From Flavimobilis marinus (GTDB taxonomy: Bacteria > Actinomycetota > Actinomycetes > Actinomycetales > Cellulomonadaceae), in NCBI RefSeq assembly GCF_900113055.1, contig NZ_FONZ01000006.1, positions 1,402-65,401 of the forward strand: a DNA stretch of 64,000 nt, read 5' to 3'. Each line of letters starts with the position of its first letter. Positions within the stretch are counted from its first letter, which is position 1. The notes under the pieces were generated by a model. That model was not told the DNA's origin, did not search any database, and was given only the letters and a program-made list of their open reading frames with translations. Made by a program: the position numbers and the translations under genes. Shown here piece by piece: positions 16,305 through 25,435 of the stretch.

Positions 16305-16826
16305 TTACGCTTCATCACCGACACGGCCAGCCACGCTGCGCCAGAGCTTCTCGAGCGCGCGAGCCAGACGAGCGGCGTCGGGCTGGAGCTCTTCGTCACG
16401 ACTCGAGCGCAGCGCTGCACGCAACGCTTCGACCGCCGCATCGACGCTTCCACCCCGCGCCAGGACACTCGCCGCTGCGTCTGCGAGGTCGTCGACCTCG
16501 CCCGCAGGCCACTCTTGGCCGTCGTGCGGGAAGAAAGCGACGTGGAAGCCGCTGCGGAAGGCTCGCACCTGGTCCCGGTCGAGCCGCCGCACCTCGCTGT
16601 GCTCCGTGCGCCCCGGCAACCGCACCGCGACCGCGCGGTACGCATATCCGTGCTGGTCGGCAGCCTCCACGTCGACCTCGACCTCGTCGTCCGCCGCGAG
16701 CGCCCGATACCCGTCCATCTCGATCGCCGAGAAGTGCGCCCAGCACCCACCGGGAGTCGCCGGAGAGTCGATGACGCCCCAGCCCTCCTCGTCGTGCCAC
16801 TCCCGTACCCGCCCCCGCGATCCCAT
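16305..16826 (-). CDS. cold-shock-domain protein with helical extension
   Basis: A 173-residue protein. The N-terminal ~68 residues look like a divergent cold-shock domain: GRVREWHDEEGWGVIDSP corresponds to RNP-1 (GxGFI-like), and CWAHFSAIEMDGYRAL to RNP-2 (FVHFSAI), then DDEVEVDVE. The rest (about 95-173) is a helical, charged tail with DDLADAAASVLA and AARLARALEKLW. Probably binds RNA or single-stranded DNA. A CATACT box six bases before ATG 16826 could drive a leaderless transcript. The tail has no recognised family. Confidence 0.7.
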   Translation of the reverse strand: MGSRGRVREWHDEEGWGVIDSPATPGGCWAHFSAIEMDGYRALAADDEVEVDVEAADQHGYAYRAVAVRLPGRTEHSEVRRLDRDQVRAFRSGFHVAFFPHDGQEWPAGEVDDLADAAASVLARGGSVDAAVEALRAALRSSRDEELQPDAARLARALEKLWRSVAGRVGDEA

Positions 16827-16947
16827 GCCGGAAGTATGCCCGTCCGGGGTTTGGGACGAGCGTCCAGCATGTGGCAGCGGCTGGTGGAATGGGCCCACGG
16901 CACACGCAGCCGCCAGCCGCAGCACCACCGACGCCCCGGAGCCCGCC

Positions 16948-18156
16948 ATGCAGAACAGCGCCGACCGCATCCTGACCTCCCACGCCGGGAGCCTGCCCCG
17001 CACGCCCGAGCTGATCGCCGCCAACGAGGCGCGGGAGAACGGCACCGCCGACGACGCCGCGTTCGGCAGTCTGCTGACGAGCGCCGTTGTCGACCTGGTG
17101 CAGCGCCAGAAGGACCTCGGTGTCGCGGTCCCCGGCGACGGCGAGTACGGCAAGTCCATGAGCTCGGCCGTCGACTACGGCGCATGGTGGTCCTACTCGT
17201 TCGGCCGCACGAGCGGGCTCGAGCTCGACACCACCGCCCGCTGGATCACCGACGACGTCCAGTCCGAGCCCGGCAACATCCGTCTCACGGGCTTCGGCAA
17301 CCGCCGCGACCAGCAGCGCTTCCGCGGCGCCTACACCGACCCCGAGTCCGGGATCTTCGGTGGCGCCCCCAAGCCGTTCCCCAAGACCACCGGTCCCCTC
17401 GCCTACACCGGCCAGGCTGCGATCGCGTCCGACGTCGCGAATCTCAAGACTGGCCTCGAGGCCGCGGGCTACGCCGAGGGCTTCCTCACCGCGATCGCCC
17501 CGGGCAGCGCCGCCCGCATCGCGAACGAGCACTACGCCACCGACGAGGAGCACGTCTGGGCGTGGGCCGACGTCCTGCGCGAGGAGTACCAGGCGATCAT
17601 CGACGGCGGGCTGATCCTGCAGATCGACGACCCGTCGCTCGCCGAGAGCTGGGACCAGATCACCCCCGAGCCGAGCGTCGAGGACTACCTCGCGTTCAGC
17701 CAGGTCCGCATCGAGGCCCTCAACCACGCGCTGCGCGGCCTGCCGGCCGACCGCATCCGCTACCACCTGTGCTGGGGCTCCTGGCACGGCCCGCACACGA
17801 CCGACCTGCCCATGAAGGACATCGTGTCGACGATGCTCCAGGTCAACGCCGGCGCGTACACGTTCGAGGCCGGCAACGTCCGCCACGAGCACGAGTACCG
17901 CGTCTGGGACGACGTCACGCTCCCCGAGGGCAAGGTCATCCTGCCGGGCGTCGTCTCCCACGCGACCAACGTCGTCGAGCACCCCGAGCTCGTCGCCGAG
18001 CGCATCGAGCGGTTCGCGACCCGCGTCGGCCGGGAGAACGTCATCGCCTCGACCGACTGCGGCCTCGGCGGGCGCCTGCACCCGGAGATCGCCGTCGCCA
18101 AGCTGGAGACGCTGGTCGCCGGTGCGGACATCGCGACGCAGCGCCTCTGGCGCTGA
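16948..18156 (+). CDS. cobalamin-independent methionine synthase-like protein
   Basis: A 402-residue protein corresponding to the C-terminal catalytic barrel of MetE. It begins with SHAGSLPRTPEL and keeps the zinc ligands: His273 and Cys275 in RYHLCWGSW and Cys371 in STDCGLGGR; LQIDDPSLAESWD matches the conserved acid-rich loop. It lacks the N-terminal MetE domain that binds polyglutamyl methyltetrahydrofolate, so the methyl donor is probably different (these short paralogues are often annotated only as MetE-like). A full-length MetE is encoded at 45657. GGAG stands six bases before ATG 16948. Confidence 0.85.
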   Translation: MQNSADRILTSHAGSLPRTPELIAANEARENGTADDAAFGSLLTSAVVDLVQRQKDLGVAVPGDGEYGKSMSSAVDYGAWWSYSFGRTSGLELDTTARWITDDVQSEPGNIRLTGFGNRRDQQRFRGAYTDPESGIFGGAPKPFPKTTGPLAYTGQAAIASDVANLKTGLEAAGYAEGFLTAIAPGSAARIANEHYATDEEHVWAWADVLREEYQAIIDGGLILQIDDPSLAESWDQITPEPSVEDYLAFSQVRIEALNHALRGLPADRIRYHLCWGSWHGPHTTDLPMKDIVSTMLQVNAGAYTFEAGNVRHEHEYRVWDDVTLPEGKVILPGVVSHATNVVEHPELVAERIERFATRVGRENVIASTDCGLGGRLHPEIAVAKLETLVAGADIATQRLWR

Positions 18157-18202
18157 TCGCGCTCGCACAGGGCGGGCACCGGGAGATGGTGGAATAGCCC
18201 CC

Positions 18203-18811
18203 ATGGCCAAGCTCTACTTCCGCTACGGCGCGATGAACTCCGGCAAGTCGACGTCCCTGCTGCAGGCGGCGTACAACTACGAGGAGCGCGGCCACCAGGT
18301 CCTGCTCGCGAAGCCCGGCGTCGACACCAAGGCGGGACGCAAGATCCACTCCCGGCTCGGCGTCGACCGCTCGGTCGACTACGTGATCGGGGCCGACGAC
18401 GACGCGTACGGCCTCCTGCAGACCAACCGCGAGCGCGTGCAGCGCGAGACGGGCCGCGACGTCAGCTGCCTGCTGGTCGACGAGGCGCAGTTCCTCTCGG
18501 CCCGGCAGGTGAACGACCTGCTGCGCGTCGCCGTCCTCGATGGCATCCCGGTGATCTGCTACGGCATCCGCACCGACTTCCGCACGGCCGCGTTCCCCGG
18601 GTCGCAGCGTCTGCTGGAGATCGCGCACAGCCTCGAGGAGCTCAAGACGATCTGCCGCTGCGGCCGCAAGGCGGTCTTCAACGCCCGCCTGGCCGACGGA
18701 AAGTTCGTGTTCGACGGCGACCAGGTGGCGATCGACGGCACCGAGGTCACGTACGAGTCGATGTGCGCGGCCTGCTACCTGCGCGAGTCCGGCGGGCTCC
18801 TCACGGCATGA
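18203..18811 (+). CDS. tdk: thymidine kinase
   Basis: A 202-residue type II thymidine kinase, which phosphorylates thymidine to dTMP for salvage. The P-loop is GAMNSGKST (residues 9-17), Walker B is CLLVDEAQFL, the lasso/substrate region is YGIRTDF, and the zinc site is formed by CRCG and CAAC cysteine pairs. Length is typical for bacterial TK1-like enzymes. The stop overlaps the next gene's start (ATGA). Confidence 0.95.
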   Translation: MAKLYFRYGAMNSGKSTSLLQAAYNYEERGHQVLLAKPGVDTKAGRKIHSRLGVDRSVDYVIGADDDAYGLLQTNRERVQRETGRDVSCLLVDEAQFLSARQVNDLLRVAVLDGIPVICYGIRTDFRTAAFPGSQRLLEIAHSLEELKTICRCGRKAVFNARLADGKFVFDGDQVAIDGTEVTYESMCAACYLRESGGLLTA

Positions 18812-19344
18812 GCGATCCCGCCGGGACCGGCACCCTCGACTCCCCGGGGCTGCGCGCGCTCGTCGCGCGCGGCGACCATGCCTCGCTCCTCGACGCCCGC
18901 GACCTCGCCCTGACCATGTCGGTGTCCGCCGTGCGCGGCGAGCTCGACTACGACCTGCTGGACGAGCACGCCGAGAGCGCCTCGCGATTCTTCCGCCTGT
19001 GGCTCGACCACCTCGCCTGGGGCGGCTCGGGGTTCGAGCAGATGGCCGTCGCCGACTGGGTCGGGGCTGAGCACGGGCTCAGCATGGTGCACGTCGACCG
19101 CGCGTACGGGATCGGCGCAGCGGTGACCGTCGACGCGCTCGCCCGCGTGACCGCACAGCTCGCCGACACCCTCACGGCGTTCCGGTTCTTCACCGACGGG
19201 CCCGACGCCGAGGTCGACGCGGCCGTCGCCGACCGGTTAGACCGGCTCGCGGGGACGCTGGCCGCGGTGCACGCCGAGATCGCCGAGGAGGCCGCGCGGC
19301 TCCCGGCTGAGCTCACCGAGCCGCCGGTCGTCCGTTCGGAGTGA
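18808..19344 (+). CDS. hypothetical protein coupled to tdk
   Basis: A 178-residue soluble protein of unknown function. Its ATG overlaps the tdk stop as ATGA, so it is translated with thymidine kinase. It is acidic and mostly helical; the segment ESASRFFRLWLDHLAWGGSG and the C-terminal heptad-like VADRLDRLAGTLAAVHAEIAEEAARL suggest a helical bundle. I recognise no domain. Confidence 0.6.
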   Translation: MSDPAGTGTLDSPGLRALVARGDHASLLDARDLALTMSVSAVRGELDYDLLDEHAESASRFFRLWLDHLAWGGSGFEQMAVADWVGAEHGLSMVHVDRAYGIGAAVTVDALARVTAQLADTLTAFRFFTDGPDAEVDAAVADRLDRLAGTLAAVHAEIAEEAARLPAELTEPPVVRSE

Positions 19345-19356
19345 GGGCGTCCCGGC

Positions 19357-20988
19357 TCACCTCCCCCTGACCGCCTTGGTCCTGGCGGAGCTCGACGTCA
19401 CCGCGGCATATCCCGGCTTCTTGACGGTCACCTTCACCGAGATCTTGTCGCCCCTGTCACGCGAGGAGATCTTGTACTTCTTCTTCGTCGCGCCCTTGAT
19501 CTTCTTGCCGTCCCGCAACCACTGGTAGGAGTACTTCGCGCGCGTCACGCCCACCTTCGGCACCACCGCTGTGAGCTTCTTACCGACGCGCGGCGCACCC
19601 TTCACCTTTGCCCGCTGGCGCACGGCGATCTTTCCGGCCTTGATCTTCGGCGTCGCGGACGATCTCGAGGTCACCGACGCGAACCCCGGCTTCCTGACCG
19701 TCACCGCGACCGCGATCTTCTTGCTCTTGTCGGCCGCCTTGAGCGTGTACGTCTTCTTCGTCGCGCCCGTGATCTTCTTGCCGTTGCGCAGCCACTGGTA
19801 CGCCGTCGTCACGCCGGGCGTCACGACCTTCGGGGACACGGCCGTCAGCTTCCTGCCCACCCGGGCGGCACCGCTGATCCGTGCGGACGAGCTCGTGACG
19901 ATCACCCCCGCCCGCACCGGGGCAGTCACACCGGAGACGGCGACGGCGGAGGCGCCGTTCGCATGGGAACCGGTGACTCGCACGCTGATCCGCCGCGCGA
20001 CGTCCTGGGGGACGATCGTGTATCGCACTGCTGTGGCACCGCGGATGACCGTGCCGTCACGCAACCATTGGTACGCGAACGTGACACCCGGCGGGTCCCA
20101 GCCTCCTGGCGTGACCGTGAGCGTGCTCCCCACCTGCGCGTCCCCCACGACCCGAGGGACGGCAGCCGTGAGCCCGGGAGCCTGGACGACGGCGGTCGAC
20201 ACCGAGTCGAAAGCCATCCCTATCCCGGAGGCCTCGGTCCGGAGTGCGAGGCGCGCGCCGACGTCCGCCTGCGTCACCAGGTACGTGGCTGACGTCGCAC
20301 CGGGGATCGGCACGCCGTCCCGGAGCCACTGATGGGCGTGGGGCGCGTCGTAGGGGTGCCACCACCAGCTGTCCGCCGTGAGCGTCTGCCCGACGAGCGG
20401 AGTGCCCGAGATCGTCGGGAGGTCGGAGCCGCCCTCCGCCTCGTAGGTCATGAAGGTCGAGTAGTCCCACCACCATCGATCATGGTCTTGGCTGTCACCG
20501 GGGTAGTGCGTGATGGCCGTCCAGATGCCACCGCGGGCGACGTCGCCCGCGGTGGTCGTGTACGTCAAGGAGCACTCGAGCATCCCGCCCGGTTCGAAGG
20601 TTGTCGGAAGAGGAGCAGTGCTCTGAAACGTGTAGGAGTCGGGTGACAGGCCCATCTCCACGCAGTCGCCCCCGACTGCGAAGCCAAATCCATCGCCGCG
20701 AGGCCCTTCCCGGTCGGGTGAGAAGTGGATCTCTACCGCTTCGTTCGGCGCCGCCTGGATCGCGAAGTCGTTGTTGTTCGTCGCCGTGTAGGTGAACGTG
20801 ACCTCGTCACCGGCCCGGAACGATCTCTCGATGTTCTTGCTGATGTCCAGCGTCAGCAGCCGCTCCGGCACGGCTTCAGCGGCGAGCGCGGGTGGCGCGA
20901 CGACGCCCGTCGTCGCCACCAGACCCAGCAGGGCAGCTGCGGCGGAGGCCATCACGCGGGCGCGGACACCTGGCTGAGCACTAAACAT
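19357..20988 (-). CDS. secreted Ig-like repeat protein
   Basis: A 543-residue exported protein. Start ATG 20988 has GGAG ten bases upstream and gives a signal peptide (RARVMASAAAALLGLVA, cleavage near APPALAAEA). After an N-terminal beta domain (about 30-190) come four ~85-95-residue repeats, each with the marks VGxxLTA, a conserved YQWLRDG (or HQWLRDG/YQWLRNG) and GATxxxY. Such repeats are common in actinobacterial surface proteins. The last two copies are very lysine-rich (KKIKGATKKKYKI), perhaps binding acidic wall polymers. No LPxTG or transmembrane anchor. Function unknown. Confidence 0.75.
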   Translation of the reverse strand: MFSAQPGVRARVMASAAAALLGLVATTGVVAPPALAAEAVPERLLTLDISKNIERSFRAGDEVTFTYTATNNNDFAIQAAPNEAVEIHFSPDREGPRGDGFGFAVGGDCVEMGLSPDSYTFQSTAPLPTTFEPGGMLECSLTYTTTAGDVARGGIWTAITHYPGDSQDHDRWWWDYSTFMTYEAEGGSDLPTISGTPLVGQTLTADSWWWHPYDAPHAHQWLRDGVPIPGATSATYLVTQADVGARLALRTEASGIGMAFDSVSTAVVQAPGLTAAVPRVVGDAQVGSTLTVTPGGWDPPGVTFAYQWLRDGTVIRGATAVRYTIVPQDVARRISVRVTGSHANGASAVAVSGVTAPVRAGVIVTSSSARISGAARVGRKLTAVSPKVVTPGVTTAYQWLRNGKKITGATKKTYTLKAADKSKKIAVAVTVRKPGFASVTSRSSATPKIKAGKIAVRQRAKVKGAPRVGKKLTAVVPKVGVTRAKYSYQWLRDGKKIKGATKKKYKISSRDRGDKISVKVTVKKPGYAAVTSSSARTKAVRGR

Positions 20989-21153
20989 GCCGATCTCCAA
21001 GCCGTCGAGGCATTGGGCGTGACCGCGCGCCCCGGGTGAGCGCAAACTATCGGGCCTCGACCCACGGGTCAACGACCTTCGCGAATCCGACAATGCGCAC
21101 GATCCGATTGCCGGCGGCACGGGGGTCGAGGACGACCGCTCCGCCGCCGAGGA

Positions 21154-22188
21154 TCACTCAGCGAACCCGTCCCCGTACGCCCGCGCCATGTCCGGGTAGG
21201 CCTCCTGCCAGGTGCGGCCCTCGAGGCGCTCGAGGATGGAGGCGACTGCGGCCGGGGCGGCCTCCGCGTAGGTGTGGACCGCCTCGTAGCCGACGCTCGC
21301 CGCAGCACTGAGGTCGAGGGCCATCGACCGCGGTATCGACCACGGGGTCGCGCCCGGCGGGGCGGCGAAGTCCGGCGACTCCGGATCAGGGTCCCCCAGG
21401 GGCACGATCTCGGCAGCCGACCCCAGCGCGTCGAGGAGCGCCTGGACGATGCCCGTCACGCTCAGGGCATCGGGGTCGGCCGAGTTGAACGCCCGGAATC
21501 CCGGCGCAGTCCCGTGCAGGGCGTCCTCGGCGCTGCGCCGGGCGAGCCGGGCGAGGTTGGTCGTGGCCGTCGTCGGGAGGGCATGACCGCCGGCCATCGG
21601 GAGCGGGATCGATTCCAGGCCCGCGAGCGCCCGCAGCACGACCCACAGCTCGCGCGGCGTGCGGGACCCGGGTCCGTGGATCCCGCCGGGGCGCAGCGCC
21701 GTCACCGGGACGCGGGCGCCGTCGCGCAGTGTCTGCTCGAGCGCGACCTTGTCGCTGCCGTACGTCCCGCGGTCCTGGGCCCACGTCGGGTTGTCCTCGC
21801 GGATCGGCACCGCGAAGCGGGGGAAGTTCTCGACGCCGTCGCGCCCGTCCTCGAGCCCGCGTCCGGCGTCGTCGACGTACACGTCCAGGGTCGAGACGAC
21901 AACGAGGCCCCCGACGTCCTCCTGCGCCGCGAGCAGCTGGCGACCGTCGGCGGCGTCGAACGCGACGACGTCGACCACCGCGTCCGCCCCCGTGGCGAGC
22001 ACCGCCTCGAGCTGGCCGGTCTCGCTGCGGTCCGCGACGACGTCGGACACCCCGAGATCGCTCCACGACGGCGGGACGGCCTGCCGCCCGCGGTGCACCG
22101 CGGTCACGTCCCACCCGGCGGCCGCGAAGTCCGCGACCACCGCGCGACCAACCTGACCCGTGCTCCCGACGACAATGACCTTGGGCAT
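21154..22188 (-). CDS. NAD-dependent epimerase/dehydratase family protein
   Basis: A 344-residue extended short-chain dehydrogenase/reductase. The N-terminal VIVVGSTGQVGRAVV is the Rossmann dinucleotide motif, VVVSTLDVYVDD matches the active-site strand with Ser/Thr, and YGSDKVALE supplies the YxxxK pair. ALRPGGIHGPGS is the usual post-catalytic block. Substrate, probably a nucleotide sugar or similar, is unknown. Leaderless start: TACGTT six bases before ATG 22188. It is divergent from sdaA. Confidence 0.8.
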   Translation of the reverse strand: MPKVIVVGSTGQVGRAVVADFAAAGWDVTAVHRGRQAVPPSWSDLGVSDVVADRSETGQLEAVLATGADAVVDVVAFDAADGRQLLAAQEDVGGLVVVSTLDVYVDDAGRGLEDGRDGVENFPRFAVPIREDNPTWAQDRGTYGSDKVALEQTLRDGARVPVTALRPGGIHGPGSRTPRELWVVLRALAGLESIPLPMAGGHALPTTATTNLARLARRSAEDALHGTAPGFRAFNSADPDALSVTGIVQALLDALGSAAEIVPLGDPDPESPDFAAPPGATPWSIPRSMALDLSAAASVGYEAVHTYAEAAPAAVASILERLEGRTWQEAYPDMARAYGDGFAE

Positions 22189-22194
22189 ACGCTC

Positions 22195-22200
22195 AACGTA
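22195..22200 (-). promoter_or_regulatory. -10 box, leaderless promoter
   Basis: TACGTT on the minus strand ends six bases before the ATG at 22188. Confidence 0.5.
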
Positions 22201-22273
22201 GCGGTGAGACGCTGGTCTCACGCCCCGTCGCGTGCGTTCGGCGGGCACGACCGGCGGGGTCCACCATGGGCTC

Positions 22274-23752
22274 ATGGGTTCTTATGTCTCCGTGCTCGAC
22301 CTGTTCTCCGTGGGGATCGGGCCGTCCAGCTCGCACACCGTCGGGCCCATGCGTGCCGCGACGGCATTCGTGGCGTCGCTCGCCGAGCAGGAGATCCTCG
22401 ACGACGTCGCGCAGGTGACGGTCAAGCTGTGCGGGTCGCTCGGGGCGACCGGCGTGGGGCACGGGACGCCCGACGCCGTCCTCGCTGGCCTGCGCGGGCA
22501 GGCGCCCGAGACGTGCGACCCCGCGGCGATCCCGGGCGGCGTCGCCAAGCTCGGCGACGGACGGACGGTCGAGCTCGACGAGGTGCACGCGGTCTCCGGT
22601 GGCCGCGAGATCACCATGACCAGCGACGACGTGATGCTCGCGCCGCTCACCCGCATGCCCGGGCACCCCAACGGCATGCGCTTCACGGCGCTCGGCGGGG
22701 CGGTCGGGGAGCACGGCCGCCCGCAGGTACTCGCCGAGCAGGACTACTACTCCGTGGGCGGCGGGTTCGTCGTGACCGCGGAGGATCTCGCGGCCGTCGA
22801 GTCGTCGGGCGCCGCGCGCGAGGCCGACCCGACCCACCGCCCGGCCGAGCCTGGTGCGGAGGTGAGCGACGACGTCGTGCACCCCTTCGCGAGCGCCGAC
22901 GAGCTTCTCGCCCTGTGCGAGTCCACCGGCATGACGATCGCGCAGGTCGCGTGGGAGAACGAGTGCTCCCTACGCCCGGCCGAGGAGGTCACCGCGGGGC
23001 TCGACGCGATCTGGCAGGCGATGAGCGAGTGCGTCGACGCCGGCCTCAACCGCATGGGCGTGCTTCCCGGCGCGCTCAACGTCAAGCGTCGGGCGCGGGC
23101 TCTGCGGGACCAGCTGACCGACCTCGAGGCGCGTGGGCAGGACACCGCGATCGAGTGGCTGCAGGCGTACGCCATGGCGGTCAACGAGGAGAACGCCGAC
23201 GGGCGGCGCGTCGTCACCGCGCCCACGAACGGCGCCGCGGGGATCATCCCGGCGGTCGGGCGGCACTTCCTGCGCCAGCGCCCGGACATCGCCGACGACG
23301 ACGAGGCCCGCCGCGCGACGATGCGCACGTACCTGCTGACCGCCGGGGCGATCGGCGCGCTGTACAAACGCAACGCCTCGATCTCGGGGGCCGAGGCCGG
23401 GTGCCAGGGGGAGGTCGGGTCCGCATGCTCGATGGCCGCCGGCGCGCTGACGGCCGTGATGGGCGGGACACCGCGGCAGATCGAGAACGCCGCCGAGATC
23501 GCGATGGAACACAACCTGGGGCTCACGTGCGACCCCGTCGGCGGGCTCGTGCAGGTGCCGTGCATCGAGCGCAACGCGATCGCGTCGTGCACCGCGGTCT
23601 CCGCGACGCGGCTGGCGCTGCAGGGCGACGGGTCGCACGTCGTCAGCCTCGACACGGTGATCGAGACGATGCGTCAGACCGGGCTCGACATGTCCACGAA
23701 GTACAAGGAGACCAGCACGGGCGGGCTCGCCGTGAACGTCATCGAGTGCTGA
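22274..23752 (+). CDS. sdaA: L-serine ammonia-lyase
   Basis: A 492-residue single-chain iron-sulfur L-serine dehydratase converting L-serine to pyruvate and ammonia in the cytoplasm. The beta domain starts with [21 protein letters not shown], the family signature. The catalytic alpha domain has [14 protein letters not shown], and cysteines Cys377 and Cys385 in [12 protein letters not shown] and Cys419 in LTCDPVGG, the expected [4Fe-4S] ligands. It ends with [15 protein letters not shown] 22274 is the first start giving the standard N terminus. It shares the region 22189-22273 with the divergent epimerase gene. Confidence 0.94.
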   Translation: MGSYVSVLDLFSVGIGPSSSHTVGPMRAATAFVASLAEQEILDDVAQVTVKLCGSLGATGVGHGTPDAVLAGLRGQAPETCDPAAIPGGVAKLGDGRTVELDEVHAVSGGREITMTSDDVMLAPLTRMPGHPNGMRFTALGGAVGEHGRPQVLAEQDYYSVGGGFVVTAEDLAAVESSGAAREADPTHRPAEPGAEVSDDVVHPFASADELLALCESTGMTIAQVAWENECSLRPAEEVTAGLDAIWQAMSECVDAGLNRMGVLPGALNVKRRARALRDQLTDLEARGQDTAIEWLQAYAMAVNEENADGRRVVTAPTNGAAGIIPAVGRHFLRQRPDIADDDEARRATMRTYLLTAGAIGALYKRNASISGAEAGCQGEVGSACSMAAGALTAVMGGTPRQIENAAEIAMEHNLGLTCDPVGGLVQVPCIERNAIASCTAVSATRLALQGDGSHVVSLDTVIETMRQTGLDMSTKYKETSTGGLAVNVIEC

Positions 23753-23857
23753 CACGGTCGCGGCGGCTCCGCGCCGGCTGCTGCCCTGGGCCCCGCACCG
23801 TCCCGCTCACTGCCCTGGCCCACGCGATGCCCGCGCCGCGCCATCCTTCCGCGAGAT

Positions 23858-23925
23858 CGTGACTTTGGCCGCGACTTCGTGAGTTCAAAGTCGCGAAGTC
23901 ACGGGGGAAGTCACGAAGTCGCGGC
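23858..23925. repeat. dispersed palindromic intergenic repeat, copy 1
   Basis: A 15-bp perfect inverted repeat (arms 23868-23882 and 23911-23925) with further nested arms (CGTGACTT at 23858-23865 against AAGTCACG at 23896-23903). The 25-base core 23858-23882 matches 44269-44293 at 22 of 25 positions. The right arm encodes the last four codons and stop of the minus-strand methyltransferase, so the element also sits where a terminator is expected for both converging genes. Confidence 0.7.
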
Positions 23926-24663
23926 GGGCACGGTTGAGGAGAGGCGCCGGAAGAGGCCCGCCCACAGGAAGTCCTCGCCGAACAGCGGCGACTCCGCGCC
24001 GTGCGGCTCCATGCGGCGCAGCTCGATCTCCGCGAGCCAGTCGAACAGCCGCCGCAGGTCGGCGTCGCGGTACGCCACGCCCCCGGAGAGGCGACCCTCC
24101 CGGTAGAAGTCCGCGTCCGGCGTCTGCGCTCCCATGGCGTCCCACGCGAAGCACACGAGACCGAAGGCACCGCCCGGCTTCAGTGCGCGCTCGAGCAGCC
24201 AGCGGTAGCTGACGCGGCGGTGCGGGGGCAGGTGGTGGAAGCAGCCCGAGTCGTAGACGAGGTCGTAGTCCGCGAAATCCGGACCGAGCTCGAAAATGCT
24301 GGCCTCGACGAACCGGACGTCGACACCGGCCACCTCCGCGCGCTCTCGGCCCCAGACCAGCGCCGCCGGTGAGAGGTCCACGGCATCGACCGTGAAGCCG
24401 TGCTGGGCGAGCCAGATCGCGTTGCGCCCGGGTCCGCAGCCCAGGTCGAGCGCCCGTCCGCCCGTGGGCAGCAGCCCTGCCCCGTGCCAGGCGATGAGGG
24501 ACTCGTCGGGGGCGTCGCGGAAGAATGGCACCCCGCGGTCGCGGTCCTCGTAGAACCGGTCCCACCAGCCGGCCCCCTTGGCGGTCCAGCGGTCGGCCTC
24601 CTCGGCGAAGAGGTCATCCATGAGGGCGAAGACGTCCTCGATGCTCGACACGTGGCGTTCCAT
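23911..24663 (-). CDS. class I SAM-dependent methyltransferase
   Basis: A 250-residue methyltransferase. ATG 24663 has the strong AAAGAGG site five bases upstream. The SAM motif is RALDLGCGPGRNAIWLAQHG, followed by VDAVDLSPAAL and DLVYDSGCFHHLPPHRR (motifs II and post-I) and LKPGGAFGLVCFA. It resembles thiopurine/tellurite-type small-molecule methyltransferases. The acceptor is unknown. Its last codons are formed by a palindromic repeat. Confidence 0.78.
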   Translation of the reverse strand: MERHVSSIEDVFALMDDLFAEEADRWTAKGAGWWDRFYEDRDRGVPFFRDAPDESLIAWHGAGLLPTGGRALDLGCGPGRNAIWLAQHGFTVDAVDLSPAALVWGRERAEVAGVDVRFVEASIFELGPDFADYDLVYDSGCFHHLPPHRRVSYRWLLERALKPGGAFGLVCFAWDAMGAQTPDADFYREGRLSGGVAYRDADLRRLFDWLAEIELRRMEPHGAESPLFGEDFLWAGLFRRLSSTVPAATS

Positions 24664-24834
24664 GCGACCTCTTTCCCTGCGGCTGGCGCCGCGAGCAGCC
24701 CTCCGGCCCGTGCCCTCCAGTTTATTTGCCTGACCTGCAGTTTTGTGCCTTTTGGACCCTTGCATGGCGGGCTCTGGGCGCACTCACGACAAGCCTGTGG
24801 ATAGCGTCCGCGCACGTCAGGGGGATACGGCACA

Positions 24835-25404
24835 GTGGTCGCCATGACGACGACGCAGCGGTGCTTCGGTGACGGCGATCCCCTCTACGAGGCGTACCAC
24901 GACGACGAGTGGGGCAAGCCCGTGCACGGTGACGCCGCCCTGCTGGAACGGATCGCGCTCGAGGGGTTCCAGTCCGGGCTCTCGTGGCTGACCGTGCTGC
25001 GCAAGCGCCCCGCCTTCCGGGAGGTGTTCGCCCAGTTCGAGCCTGAGGCGATCGCGGCGTTCGGGGACGACGACGTCGCGCGCCTCATGGGCGACGCCCG
25101 CATCATCCGGAACCGGGCGAAGATCGAGGCCACCATCAACAACGCGCGGGCCACCGTCGCGCTGCACGACGCCGGGGAGAGCCTCGACGAGGTGTTCTGG
25201 TCGTTCGCGCCCGAGCCGCGCGACCAGCGGTGGGCGAGCTACGCCGAGATGCCGGCCACGACACCCGAGTCCGTGGCGATGTCGAAAGAGCTCAAGCGTC
25301 GGGGCTTCCGGTTCATCGGTCCCACGACCGCCTACGCGGCGATGCAGGCCTGCGGGCTGGTCGACGACCACCTGGCGACGTGCCCGGTGGCGCTGGGGCG
25401 GTGA
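24835..25404 (+). CDS. tag: DNA-3-methyladenine glycosylase I
   Basis: A 189-residue base-excision glycosylase that removes 3-methyladenine from DNA. It aligns with E. coli Tag throughout: DPLYEAYHDDEWG, LEGFQSGLSWLTVLRKR (with the catalytic Glu), DARIIRNRAKIEATINNARA, WSFAPE, SKELKRRGFRFIGPTTAYAAMQACGLVDDH. Zinc ligands are conserved: Cys of RCF, His of YHDDEW, and His/Cys of DDHLATCP. The first cysteine is followed by FGDG instead of the usual GWA, a small deviation. The start may be GTG 24835 or ATG 24844. Confidence 0.93.
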   Translation: MVAMTTTQRCFGDGDPLYEAYHDDEWGKPVHGDAALLERIALEGFQSGLSWLTVLRKRPAFREVFAQFEPEAIAAFGDDDVARLMGDARIIRNRAKIEATINNARATVALHDAGESLDEVFWSFAPEPRDQRWASYAEMPATTPESVAMSKELKRRGFRFIGPTTAYAAMQACGLVDDHLATCPVALGR

Positions 25405-25435
25405 GAGCCGACAAGTTCGATCCCAACGTTGCGCG

